Shown piece after piece: positions 1 to 10,854 of a stretch of 64,000 bases of DNA. The notes below the pieces were generated by a model. That model worked only from the letters and a program-made list of their open reading frames with translations, was not told the DNA's origin and searched no databases. The DNA is from Dryococelus australis. Its lineage: Eukaryota; Arthropoda; Insecta; Phasmatodea; Phasmatidae. Where the stretch lies: NCBI GenBank assembly GCA_029891345.1, contig CM057002.1:60130777-60194776 (forward strand), read 5' to 3'. Both the position numbers and the translations under genes were made by a program. Position 1 is the first letter of the stretch. Each line of letters starts with the position of its first letter.

Positions 1-1725
1 CGTTGACGTGACTGTTTGAAAACAAACACCATGTAATTACCAGTATTTGTAAACAAACAACATATGACTGCCTGTTTTTTTTGTAAACAAACTGCATGTG
101 CCTCCTTCCAAATGACTTTTAGAAGCTGTGAAGGGCTGTTCAAACAGTTGCAGGTTGGCCAAAAATCCCATTTTTTTTAGTTTATAAATATTTTATGTAA
201 ATGACTAACAGCCCATGTAATAAGTCTATAAATTGATAATGTTTTATCTTGCAAGAAATTTGTAATCAGGATGCACGAAAATGAAATTGTATTTTGACTG
301 TCAAATGAATAAAAGATATTTTACTGTTTCTGAATACACTCTAGATATATTAATGACTAAGCTTGTCCCACTTACCTGAAGTAAGTTCTTGTAAACATAA
401 AAATTTAGCATGGTTTCCACAAACACCAAATACCAAGATCCCTCCCCCCCCACCCCAAGGAATGAACAAATACCGAAATACCACCCCCCCCCCTTATTTC
501 ACACCCCAACTTCTTTTCAAAGACAGTATACATTCTTATATACAGGCTATGCCTAATATTGCATTAAAAGTACATAATTCAGCTTTGTGGTATGATATGA
601 CAACAAACTCTGTACAGCCTGATACTTTTATAGTGGTTATTATTCGCAGAATGTAGGTAGCCAAAATAATATTTAAGCAAATGTTCCATAATTTCAGTAA
701 TTTTAATAACTCTCATTTAGTAACTCAAATGTTAAGTATTGCAGGCCTCCATACAACATACTTTAATAACTTTTCTTAAATACCTGTGTTCAAATTGTCA
801 TGCTACAAATAAAAACTTATTTCTGTCTCAGTGTTGATATTTACACTGAAGTTCAGTCGCACAACCTCCCTCCTCAAATTGTGAATACAGCCCTAGGCTT
901 TTTCTCGGGTACCTAATTAAAAACTGTAATTAAGTTCAGATATGTTACAAAGCGCTCTAGAGAAGCAGATGTGACCTACAGCAACAATATACCTAACGAA
1001 CATGTTACTTACACACTAAAAAGATGTTCCACCTACCCAAGATTGAAGACATCATAAAGTTAATTTTCCTTAGCGATAATTTTGGAATATCGAAGTTCCT
1101 GCTGATGCATGAGGCACTTCTTTATGATGTAGGAGCACCTTTGCTGGGTGCTTAAATTGAAATAATTTTGTTTGATAAGCATGTTGTAATTTACTTGATA
1201 TCAAAAAATTTTCTTACCAATATAAAGACTGTTTATGTGAATTATTCTTCTGCTACTCTTACAGTATTCTTAACAACATATGTTAAAAACATATAAGCGT
1301 TTTTAATTTGCAAAACAAAAATGCTCAAAACGTTTATGAAAGACTCCAACGTTGAAACCTAAATGCCATTATGTTACTTTCAAATACAGCTTTTAAAAAC
1401 AGGAATAACTTTTAAATTTATTTGCTAACAAGTATCCTTGCGTAAAAAGCTTGACAAATTTTATATACGTTCAAAAAATACAAGTGATACAACTTACAAG
1501 TTTGTATGGCCAGTAAGCTTTACATTTTGAAACCCTCCAGAACCAGAGTGTTAGAGTTCCAATCAATAATAACACAGAGATATGTTCATAGCAATGAAAT
1601 GTGGGCTCAATTAGGGTATCATCTTTATTTTATTTCTAGGGAAAAAGGAAAAAAAGAGCAGAGCGCCCGGGGAGGACTTTAGTTTATCGTCTTTCGTGAG
1701 ACTGGATTATTTCAATGTTCTTGCG

Positions 1726-2240
1726 ATGCCGGAATCACATAGCCACAACGTGCCCGACATGACGGACAACAACCAATGTAATACAAGATATATCGTCGTA
1801 AGCCCGACCGATTCTGTCATCCGATCAGCAATTTTGGATTAGAAATTATTTTTATTCTTCGTCATGTCGTGCGGCACGACGCACAGAATGTACAACATTG
1901 CAAAACCAAATTATATTGAAAGCTTTCCCTACAATGGTAAATACGCAGTTTAAAAGAAAAATATATTGAAAACTACTGTATTTAACTCTTAGAAATAATA
2001 ATTTTTACTTTTGTATGCATTAGCGATACCAATTGGTCACCACTATATATTACAAATTTCCCTCTTGTTCACCACCTTTGAGACTAATGTAGCCTATCAG
2101 CGCCTTCTAAATAGTCAGGTTAAATGTCCAGAGTGTGGTGTCGGTCGTGCTGTAAATTCAAGTAGTCACATTGAAATGTGTCGTGGTTGCGTTTTTGGTC
2201 GTGTCGTGCTGTGTTGGTCGGGGCTATGTGATTCCGGAAT
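1726..2240 (-). mobile_element. MITE with CCGGAATCACATAGCC-type ends (copy 1)
   Basis: The left end reads TGCCGGAATCACATAGCC and the right end reads GGGCTATGTGATTCCGGAAT, an inverted terminal repeat. The interior holds repeated GTCGTGC/GCACGAC-like words. The whole element aligns in reverse orientation with 20341-20887, including subterminal segments such as the AAGCTTTCCCTACAATGG/CCATTGTAAGGAAAGCTT region. No transposase frame is present. I could not define a clear target duplication. Confidence 0.7.
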
Positions 2241-4199
2241 GAGTGTGTGGCATTTTGAGTTGCATATTGTTTTGATGGCGCAGTGGAAAATTTTGCTCGT
2301 ATGGAAGTAACATTTAAATTATTTAACTTCGAAAATTATAATTTTAATGAAAATAAAAAACGCTATACATACGTTGCTGTTCGTATTCGTACAGATGCAG
2401 CAACATATACACGCACACACTTTGACCGAAGGTTAAACTTACACTCGAATTTACGATGTAGACAAACAAATATTGTTCACTCACTACAAAAGTGTGGAAA
2501 ATTGCGGAATTTTTCAGGCCACGTGCATTTCAATAATTATATTAACGGTCTACAAACATTTAAAAAACACACAAACTTACTGTTGTAACCTCTTGAACAC
2601 GTGTTTTTCTATGGTAATCCTTACGAATATATTTCACTAAAATCACGTTTGTTCGTCAATAGCATTAAATAATTTATTTGCAAAATAATTCAGTAAAATC
2701 AACACTGTGAACGTTTCCTGATACAAAAAAACTTAAACTTATATACAGAAATTATATTCGTGTCGCTTCATTGTGGAAGGCGGTTAGGGAAATGGCGGAA
2801 CGAGCAGTTTTAACGACGTGCCGATCCATATTACATTTCACTCAACAAAATGCACTACAACGGTACCTACAACCAGCTATGTTTGAAAAAAGGCAAATAA
2901 AAAATAATTAACTACAGATTAAATATTCAGACAACACTAATTTGATATTCGTATAATAAACACGATGAGAAAAAAAGTGCACGCACAACTGCCTTCACCT
3001 GGCTGGAAACATAAACATGGCTAGCCATTGGCTGGAAACGTTTACTGTTCCTATGTGTCGACATACTCTGTCATTAATGCTGAACATGTTTTAAAAGTCC
3101 CGTTACTAATAGCCAAGAAAATTGAATATTGTTTTAGAAACATAATTTAAACCTTATATGTTATAAGTATAGTTAAGATTTTAAATTACAACTTTTAAGT
3201 CCGAGTACTATTTTCTTCCAAAAACATCATCAAAATAGCCAACCTAACAACACGGATCCCGCAGCAGTTCATCAGCTGATACAGTAGTGTAGGAGCGAGA
3301 GCATTTACTGTTTACATAGTGCGTAGGTTGGTCACATTGTCTGTCAAATTTGAGACCACTTATATGGAATGGACTCTAGCTGCGTATTGGTAACATTTGC
3401 ACGTATGAGAGAATGAACTTCCAGTAGTTTATCGCAAGTGTATTACGATAAATTTTTAAGTGACCATTAAACTACTGGGCATCCATTGAATTCTTATGCC
3501 ATCGGAAAAGCTCACTAAACCTAAATTAGGTAGAAATGTTTAAGTCATAATCCGTTGTTAGGAGCAACAGACAGTATAATAAATATTTAAAGTAGCTTAT
3601 TTATCAAACTAACATTCTCTTGTAATACGATAATCATTCTAGTGCTAAACGAGTACCGTATTTCTCAGCGTCTTGACATTTTATCAGTTGCATACGTTTC
3701 AAAATTGAACAATTTTCTGAACAAATTTTGGTAAATGTGTAATAATACCGATCTACTTTTCTGATTATAGTTTAATACTACATATACATTTTATTGGCAA
3801 ATTCCTATACATAAGAAATTGTAATTAAATATTTTTAGAAAGTTCTTAAATGAATTAAAATTATAGAACATGTGTCATTCGTATTTCAGATAAGTTCTTG
3901 AACATCAGTAAAATTTGAAATATGTTTTGCGGAAGAAAATGTGCAGAATTTTGAGTTTCTGATGGACAGGTTATGGAACTGAATAAAGCAAAAATTGTAC
4001 TTACTGATGTATTACAAGAAAATGTACAGTGAATTTCTTGAAGCTATTTAAAGAAAAATTGAACGAGCTATCCAAAAGAATAAATACTTTTATACTACTG
4101 CAGTTTTTTTGTACTGTACTGCGCACTACTCCCATGTTTCCTGTTTGCAACATTTCATGGGAAACTTACAACAATATTTTTCTTCTTCCACTAGCAGTA

Positions 4200-4491
4200 G
4201 TGGAATGTGTACAAAGACAGCGATGAACAATAGGACGGGCTGTATCACTACGCAGCCAATTGTTTTCTTTGGTGTCACTGATGGCCACCTTCTTCTATGG
4301 GGATACCAACAAGAAAATGTTCTTGTTTCTGAAGTGATAAATTGAGTGGAATGTGTACAAAGACAGCGATGAACAATAGGACGGGCTGTATCACTACGCA
4401 GCCAATTGTTTTCTTTGGTGTCACTGATGGCCACCTTCTTCTATGGGGATACCAACAAGAAAATGTTCTTGTTTCTGAAGTGATAAATTGA
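4200..4491. repeat. Perfect 146-bp tandem duplication (two copies)
   Basis: Bases 4200-4345 and 4346-4491 appear identical over 146 bp, each starting GTGGAATGTGTACAAAG and ending GTGATAAATTGA. Sequence before and after shows no further unit. Such identity in an otherwise decayed region points to a recent duplication or an assembly artefact. The unit holds a short open frame on each strand but no recognised protein. Confidence 0.85.
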
Positions 4492-5096
4492 GCGGAAGCA
4501 CAATCTATAGCTAACGCCCTATCCCAAAACAAGTTCTCATTTAGATGAGCCAGGTTAAATAATGAAGCATGAAACTAATTCTGACTTGTGCTTGGTCACA
4601 AATGAAGAAACAAGTTTTCCTACGCTCTGTGACACCCTGTCTACAGACTTTTCCACACAACCAGTTCCTACACGTTATTTTACATTTTGGGACGTAAGTG
4701 CCAGTTAGTTAAATTTTGCAAAACCCACGGTGGAATTCTACAAAAAAATGCATAGTTGTGAGAAGTTTGTTCATGATCCTAACTGTGGCATTCACTGGAG
4801 TTTACCCACGTCCATCAACAATCGCAGATTTTCTCATATGGTGATCTCACCTTCCAATAACGAGCAACATTCCCAGAAGGACTGAGAGTAATAAGTTCAG
4901 TGATTTCTTAAACGTAATTGCACATAAATAACTAATGACCTCATACGCAGCCTGCATAAGGAATAAGAGAACAAAATAGAAGCATGGGTTAGAACTGATA
5001 AAAGCACGCGCTTCAAATCACTAGAGAAGAATTACTTGGAGCTTTTGAAAGAAGTTAGAAGGCGAATATAGAAAACCTCAGGCACGTTTAGAAATG

Positions 5097-6101
5097 CGCT
5101 CTACATCTGAATCAGTGAGAAATCCACTGTTTCAATCACTCAACGTATCTGACTGAAATAACAGTCACTTCGGTGAATTTAACTGACGAACCAGTGAAAA
5201 AATACCACATTTCCTTCAATGATTGATTCAGTGACATTTCCCACTGATTCGCCAGTAATTTTTTCCACTGTTTTTTCAGTGGTTTATTTTTTGACTGGTG
5301 GACAAGTGAAACATCTGAGCAACTTGCTCCGTCTTATTTTTGACTTATGTGTCAGTGAAACTACGTGTAAAAATGGCCGTCGAACATCATTTGGAAATGG
5401 CCGTTAAACGACGTGTATCAAGTGAAGTGCCGTAACAACGAATAAACGAATAAAACTAATACAAAATACTTCCTCAAATGCGTTTTGTCTTTCAAAACGT
5501 AATTTTACTAGGTAATATGAACACACAGACTTTCATTCATTTATTTTCCATTTATTCGTCACAGCGCTATGTTTTAAGGTTTAAACTTAATTTAATCTGG
5601 TGAAGAGAGTGCACTCATGTATACTATTCGTTTTAAGAATCCTAACGGTACAAATCAAACCAAAAACGAAAAATACGAGCATACAACTTCAAACTACACG
5701 ATTTCGCCGTGATACTACAACAAATCTATTTTCCTCTCAGAATTTCAATGTGGTGTTGTAGCTCAGATGGCAAGGCAACAGTCTAGCTAGAGTCGTAAGA
5801 TGCGTGCGTTCATCTCGGCCACCTGCGAAATTGTTTCACTTTTTTAAATTACTGTAAATTGCACATTACAATAGTAAACTGTCGTAAATATGTTTATATC
5901 ACGTAAATATTTACCTACACTCAGTAAAGGCAATATTTAATTCGCCGCTGCAGTCGGCGGACACTTATTCAATCAGTGAAATTTCTTCACTGAAACAATC
6001 AGTGGTTTTCCACTGGTTCTAAGTGTAGCCATTTTCACTGATTAGAGGAGTTGAATTTCACTGCGAATCAATGGTTCCCCACTGATTCGAATTTAGAGTG
6101 T
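5097..6101. mobile_element. Foldback element with CACTGATTC-type internal motifs
   Basis: The left end GCGCTCTACATCTGAATCAG and the right end ACTGATTCGAATTTAGAGTG are inverted copies. Inside, both arms (about 5097-5345 and 5950-6101) carry many scattered short words related to CACTGATTC, CAGTGAAA and TTCCACTG in both orientations, so each arm can fold on itself and on the other. The centre holds a tRNA-like segment. It shares RCRCTCTA...TAGAGTGT ends with 42181-42947 and 57657 onward. No protein is encoded. Confidence 0.65.
5754..5826 (+). other. tRNA-like segment inside a foldback element
   Basis: It reads GTTGTAGCTCAGATGGCAAG with a good A-box, then an anticodon-like region, then a degenerate B-box (GCGTTCATCTC). 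No matching acceptor stem is apparent and the B-box has changes from GGTTCGAATCC. It is most likely a tRNA pseudogene or SINE head rather than a working tRNA. Confidence 0.4.
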
Positions 6102-7012
6102 GAAAACTAATAGAATTACAAAAAATATTGTTCATATTTCTAGAGCGAAATCAGTTCAATTGCATTCCAAAATAACACAGGCCTGCAAATATTAGGCCAT
6201 TGAAAACTTTTTTCAAAATTTATGCTTTCCTAACATGTTTTTTGGAATGCTAAATGCGAAACTGACTTCAGTTTTCCGCTATCAAGTACTAATTGTTTGC
6301 AATCCACCTTTTTACTGCAAGTCTATGCACTGTTGCTAAATTATTGGGGGGGGGGGGGGTATATTATTGAAGAAAGCATTTTTGTATATCGATATTTTAT
6401 TAGAACATTCACAAAATGCTTAAAATTAGTATTTAATTTAATTCGATATTGATATAGTCATTTTTCTCTTAGTCATGAAGGAGCTGGTTTAGTTTTCCCG
6501 CTTGTGCGCAGAGCTCGCATTGGCGCAGGGAATAACGCAACAAGAAGTAAACATTAACAAGTATTTGGGACTTTTTTTTCCTTCATTTTTTTCAAAACGA
6601 GTATGTATGAAGTAAAGAAGTTCCTTAAATATGAAAAACGCGCATCTTACATTAGTCAGTTACATAACCTCATTTTTCGGAGAAACCTTGCGTGATATTC
6701 GAATTTGAGTCCCATTTTCGAATTCTGCACACCAAAATACTTATAGGTAGAGGAGGAAAATGATCAAAATAGGTTTAACATCGCAGGTCTGTGAAACTGT
6801 ATACCTTAGACACCTTGAAAAAATATTGTTTGTCAGCATATATCTAACGATGTTTTTCACTGTAGTGGAGGGCTTCTGTAGATTTAAATGTTACAAATAA
6901 TGAAAAGTAACACGTTTCCGTAGTACCATTACTTTTTTTTAGGTACATTCAAACAAATACTAAAGTAAATACCTGATTGATATTTTGGATGTCTCGCACT
7001 ATAGCTTTATAG

Positions 7013-7817
7013 TGTTACGTTCTTTTACCCGGCACTGTGGCGTTGGATCCACCCCCCCCCCCCCCGGGTGATCTCCTGACGCCCCTTTCTGGGAAACCTG
7101 TGAATAATGGACAGCGGGCTGTCGCGCTGCTCGGCGCCTTGGATGCGTCACTGCCCCTCTCCCCTGCTGGAGGTTTCGACGAGTCTGGCGACGACGCAAG
7201 AATGTTCTGGTGAGATTGGCTGGCGCCTCGGCCCTCCGCGATACATCACCGGTGTTGGGGAAGATTCTAGTAGGCGGCCTAAGACACTATATATACTGCC
7301 GCAACCCAGCGGCTGGCAGTCTTTGACGGAGGCCGCCTGGCCGTGTGTGCGCGAGTGAAGTGTGGACGACGACTGGAGATTGCGGGACGACGGCGGGCGA
7401 GGTGTTCGTGGCGTGAATGGACGAGAGGGTGTGAAACCGACGAGTGAAGCCTACTGTGCGTGAGGGCGCTTGGAGGTCTCTAGAACATTGCGACTGGCGG
7501 GACATGAACTGAACTGAGGTGGGACTGAATGGAAGTGTAATACGGGTTTTATTGTAAATATTCGAACTGGAAAAATATTTTACAGAATATTTAAACAGGT
7601 TGATACACTATATATTGGGACTTATCTTTAATTATTTAATTGATTGCTTTGTGGTAGTTATAAATTGTATTAAATTGGAGTCATTAGTTGTGAACAGTAA
7701 GTGGTATAAATCTATTGTGAGATTTTGAATTCAGAGAATTTTGCTGTAGTTATTGTAAATAAAATAAGAAAATTATAATAAATTATTTTAATTGATTAAG
7801 ACCTCCATCCCTTAACA
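7013..7817 (+). mobile_element. LTR of a Gypsy-like retrotransposon
   Basis: It starts TGTTA and ends TAACA, the usual short inverted ends of insect Gypsy LTRs. A TATATATA box lies near 7288-7296, followed by a GC-rich transcribed part. AATAAA signals occur near 7758 and 7777. Immediately after it comes ACTTGGTATAGCCC, positioned like a primer binding site. No second LTR was found downstream, and flanks show no clear target duplication. The element therefore appears truncated after its 5' LTR, leader and the start of its first gene. Confidence 0.6.
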
Positions 7818-7872
7818 AACTTGGTATAGCCCACTTAATTTCTAGAGAGAGAAATTGTAACAATCCTTTAAA

Positions 7873-8034
7873 ATGTTTAGGATAACTGGTCAACAAGACA
7901 ATGTCGCTGAGAGCTTTGGATTAATAATATTAATAAGAGTAGCTTCCCAGCTTGCTGGAGCTACTGGAATTCTGTCCAATGCCAGTAATATTAAAGATTA
8001 TACTTGCCAACATGCTTATAGACCGGTGCAGTGA
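7873..8034 (+). pseudogene. Short 5' remnant of an LTR-retrotransposon gag-like ORF
   Basis: An ATG 55 bases after the LTR end opens a 53-codon frame beginning MFRITGQQDNVAESFG and including VASQLAGATGIL. It stops at TGA (8032-8034). Position and context (after LTR and presumed primer site) suggest the gag start of a truncated element. The peptide itself is not diagnostic of a known gag. Downstream sequence to about 8500 shows no continuing frame. Confidence 0.4.
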
Positions 8035-9666
8035 TCGTTGATCTCACTTCCATTTTCGACAATGTGGAGAAACATCATTGCATACAAAATTTGAAAACAA
8101 TATGGATAATACTAGAGCATCACATAATTCATATAATCTGAAACCTGTATAATGGAATATATTTACTTCAACATGTCCGAAAAACGTTTGACAGAAAATC
8201 TTTCTTTATTAAGGTGCTTCTTTCAGTAGGGGCGCTTCACACAAGCTCTCCAAAATCCTGCCATCTGAGCAACATATTAGCACAGACTACCTGAAATGCG
8301 ATTCTCCGAAACTGCATCATACTAAGTAATCCGAACAGAAAACGTCTGGATGTAATACTGCTACATATCGTAACACATAATGAACACTTGTCCAACATAG
8401 AGGTCAAATAAAAGACCAGAAATGACATCAGAGCTTGATAGTATTACGTTGGTCTTTTGAGCATTGGCTAGACGACTTTCTGCAATGAGCCTAGAATATC
8501 TGACACTTGAAAATAGTTATTCTATTTGGCACGAAAAGGTTAATAGTGTGTATGGTTGCATTTTACTCAACTAGAAATATGAGAATAATTACTGGTGAAA
8601 TAAGGTCAACCCAACTGAACTGATTGAGCCCCATCAAAGATTTGTATTTCCAGCAACCTCGTTTGAGAGTCAAAATAAAGTTTCGCAAACTTGTATTCTC
8701 CCACTTTATGAATGAAATTCCAAGAGTTGCAACCTGCAGACTGATATGTAACAGCCCTCCACTTTTTTTTTTTTGGCGCAGTAGAATAGCAGGAAAAATA
8801 TTATTCCTCTTTCTTAATAGTCCCGTAAAATAATTATTTGCGAAGGAATCGCCTACAAAGGACGTCATCATCCTTGGTTGGCATCCGAATACACGCAGAG
8901 ATGATTGATTTGCCTCTCCTCACTTCCACTGCCACGTGTTTGACAGTCACGTCCTCTGACATGTACAGTGAACACTTTAGCTCCGCATCACTGTCGTTTT
9001 GTTTGTTATAAATTATTTTATTATTTTAATTAATATATTAATTTTCTCATTGCCCAAACTGCGTTTTCTTTTTACGAAAAGCTTTGGAAAAATTAATTAT
9101 AAATATTATTCAAAGTGTTTATATAAAATTACCCACCAGCATTTAATTTCTAATAAAATATATAGAATTTCAAAAATACAATTTAATAAAAACTTATTTC
9201 AGCTTAAAATATAAATAATCAGCATAACTAAATGGGGAAATAAACACTCGATGAATTTTTTTTCTGATAGTCAAAATGCTTAAGCAAATTAATAAACTGT
9301 ATGTAATCAGTTCCTTAAATGTACCTAAGGCGCGTTCACTTAAGGGCGTAAAGACGCTGGGGGATTGAGCTCGTCACTATAGTTCGCAAAGAGGGTGCAA
9401 CGTAACAGCGAATCGAATGGAATGCGAATGTTCCCGATGGGTGGGAAATTATTTTCGTCGCGGCTCATCCAGCACACAGGTTCTCACTTCCACCTGAATA
9501 ACTGGCTTTCTCTTAGTAAGCATCGAACACGGAAGATATGGATATGCTTCACATGTTTCATGCCTGCGTACCTGACTATGCTGTAACTGCGGGAAATACG
9601 TGCAAACGATATAATACATGACATTAAATGCCCTGGGAACGTATCGGAATTTACTTCATGTGTGAC

Positions 9667-9884
9667 TAATGCCCAGTTGCACCATCGTGGTTCGACACTC
9701 GATCCCAGATCGGATGTAAGATTTTCACAGAGAACTGTTGCAGCCTCTTCTAACATCTTTGGTTACACCATCAGGGTTCAAGCTTCCAACCAAAGATATT
9801 ATAAGAGCGTGCAACAGTTTTCTGTGAAAATCTTACATCCGATCTAGGATCGATTTCGAACCACGATGGTGCAACTGAGCATTA
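9667..9884. mobile_element. Palindromic MITE with ~100-bp arms
   Basis: The arms 9667-9769 and about 9780-9884 are near-perfect inverted copies, starting TAATGCCCAGTTGCACC and ending GGTGCAACTGAGCATTA. A shared inner block is CGGATGTAAGATTTTCACAG. The trinucleotide GAC flanks both sides (9664-9666 and 9885-9887) and may be the target duplication. A transcript would fold into a long hairpin. There is no coding content. Confidence 0.75.
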
Positions 9885-10438
9885 GACAACCCATCGGTTG
9901 GAAACCTTGGTGTTTTAATTTAGTTTTATGTGTTATATATTTTTTATTGATGAACTTTTATCGTTCTATTTTGCGTGAATTAGGGAATCATTACTTATTT
10001 CATAATCTCGACAGTTCTCACGTCCATAGTGACACTGGGATAATTTTTATTACATAATTATTTAGAGAACCGAATAATGCGTGTGCGATTCTTCAATTGC
10101 GTGCAGCACACTTGCTAATGTTAATGTTGCATTAATACTTGGTAAAAACATGATAAGAACATTTAGGTAAAAGTAACGGGTCCGATTTCACGAATCAGTT
10201 GCTGAAACTTGTGATTTAGGTTGTATTGGAAATACATATATTCAATATATGTGCAACAGAATTTTTTTCTTTTTGTTTTAGAACGATCCCAGCACACGTG
10301 TTACACGATGTTATCTGTGCTCAACGCTCTAGGGCGCGTACTCTGAAATACAAGGAGGATAATTATGTCAACAAAACAACTTTTGCGATACTTGGACCTT
10401 TGTCCCCACAAAGCTATAACTAACAGAATATACTGATA

Positions 10439-10854
10439 TAGGCTATTCATGCTAAAATGAGCACTGTTGAAAGCCCTGCTAAAGATTTACTTTTATGCAC
10501 GTTGTGTATCATTCCACCTTATGTAAGATTAAGATTTTCATGGGTCTCATTACTTTATTCATGCGTCGGTGAAGTGAAACGGTGAAATTATTAGAAAAGT
10601 AAATATTTTACAAATATGCTCAAGATTACACTCCGATGCGTTAAAAAACCAGAAAGTTAAAGAAATAATTTAAGTAAACAGTTACCCAACACTTTTTATT
10701 CGACGTTAAGATTCGGAACTACTTTCCCATCCATCGTTACCAACTTTACTGGGCCCATATCACTCATGGCACCGTTAAAATATCTGCAGGTCGGAACAGT
10801 GACTTTTTTCTAAGGTTGGTTTCGAAAGTGCTAACTTTATCGTGAACGGCCTTT
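10439..10854 (+). mobile_element. TA-flanked MITE, subfamily A (copy 1)
   Basis: The ends are TAGGCTATTCATGCTAAAAT and CTTTATCGTGAACGGCCTT, inverted repeats of the family AGGCTGTTCACGRTAAAGTG. TA dinucleotides flank the element at 10437-10438 and 10855-10856. It has internal homology to 45899-46324, 48314-48737 and 50733-51153. TA duplication and length suggest a Tc1/mariner-type MITE without coding sequence. Confidence 0.78.
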
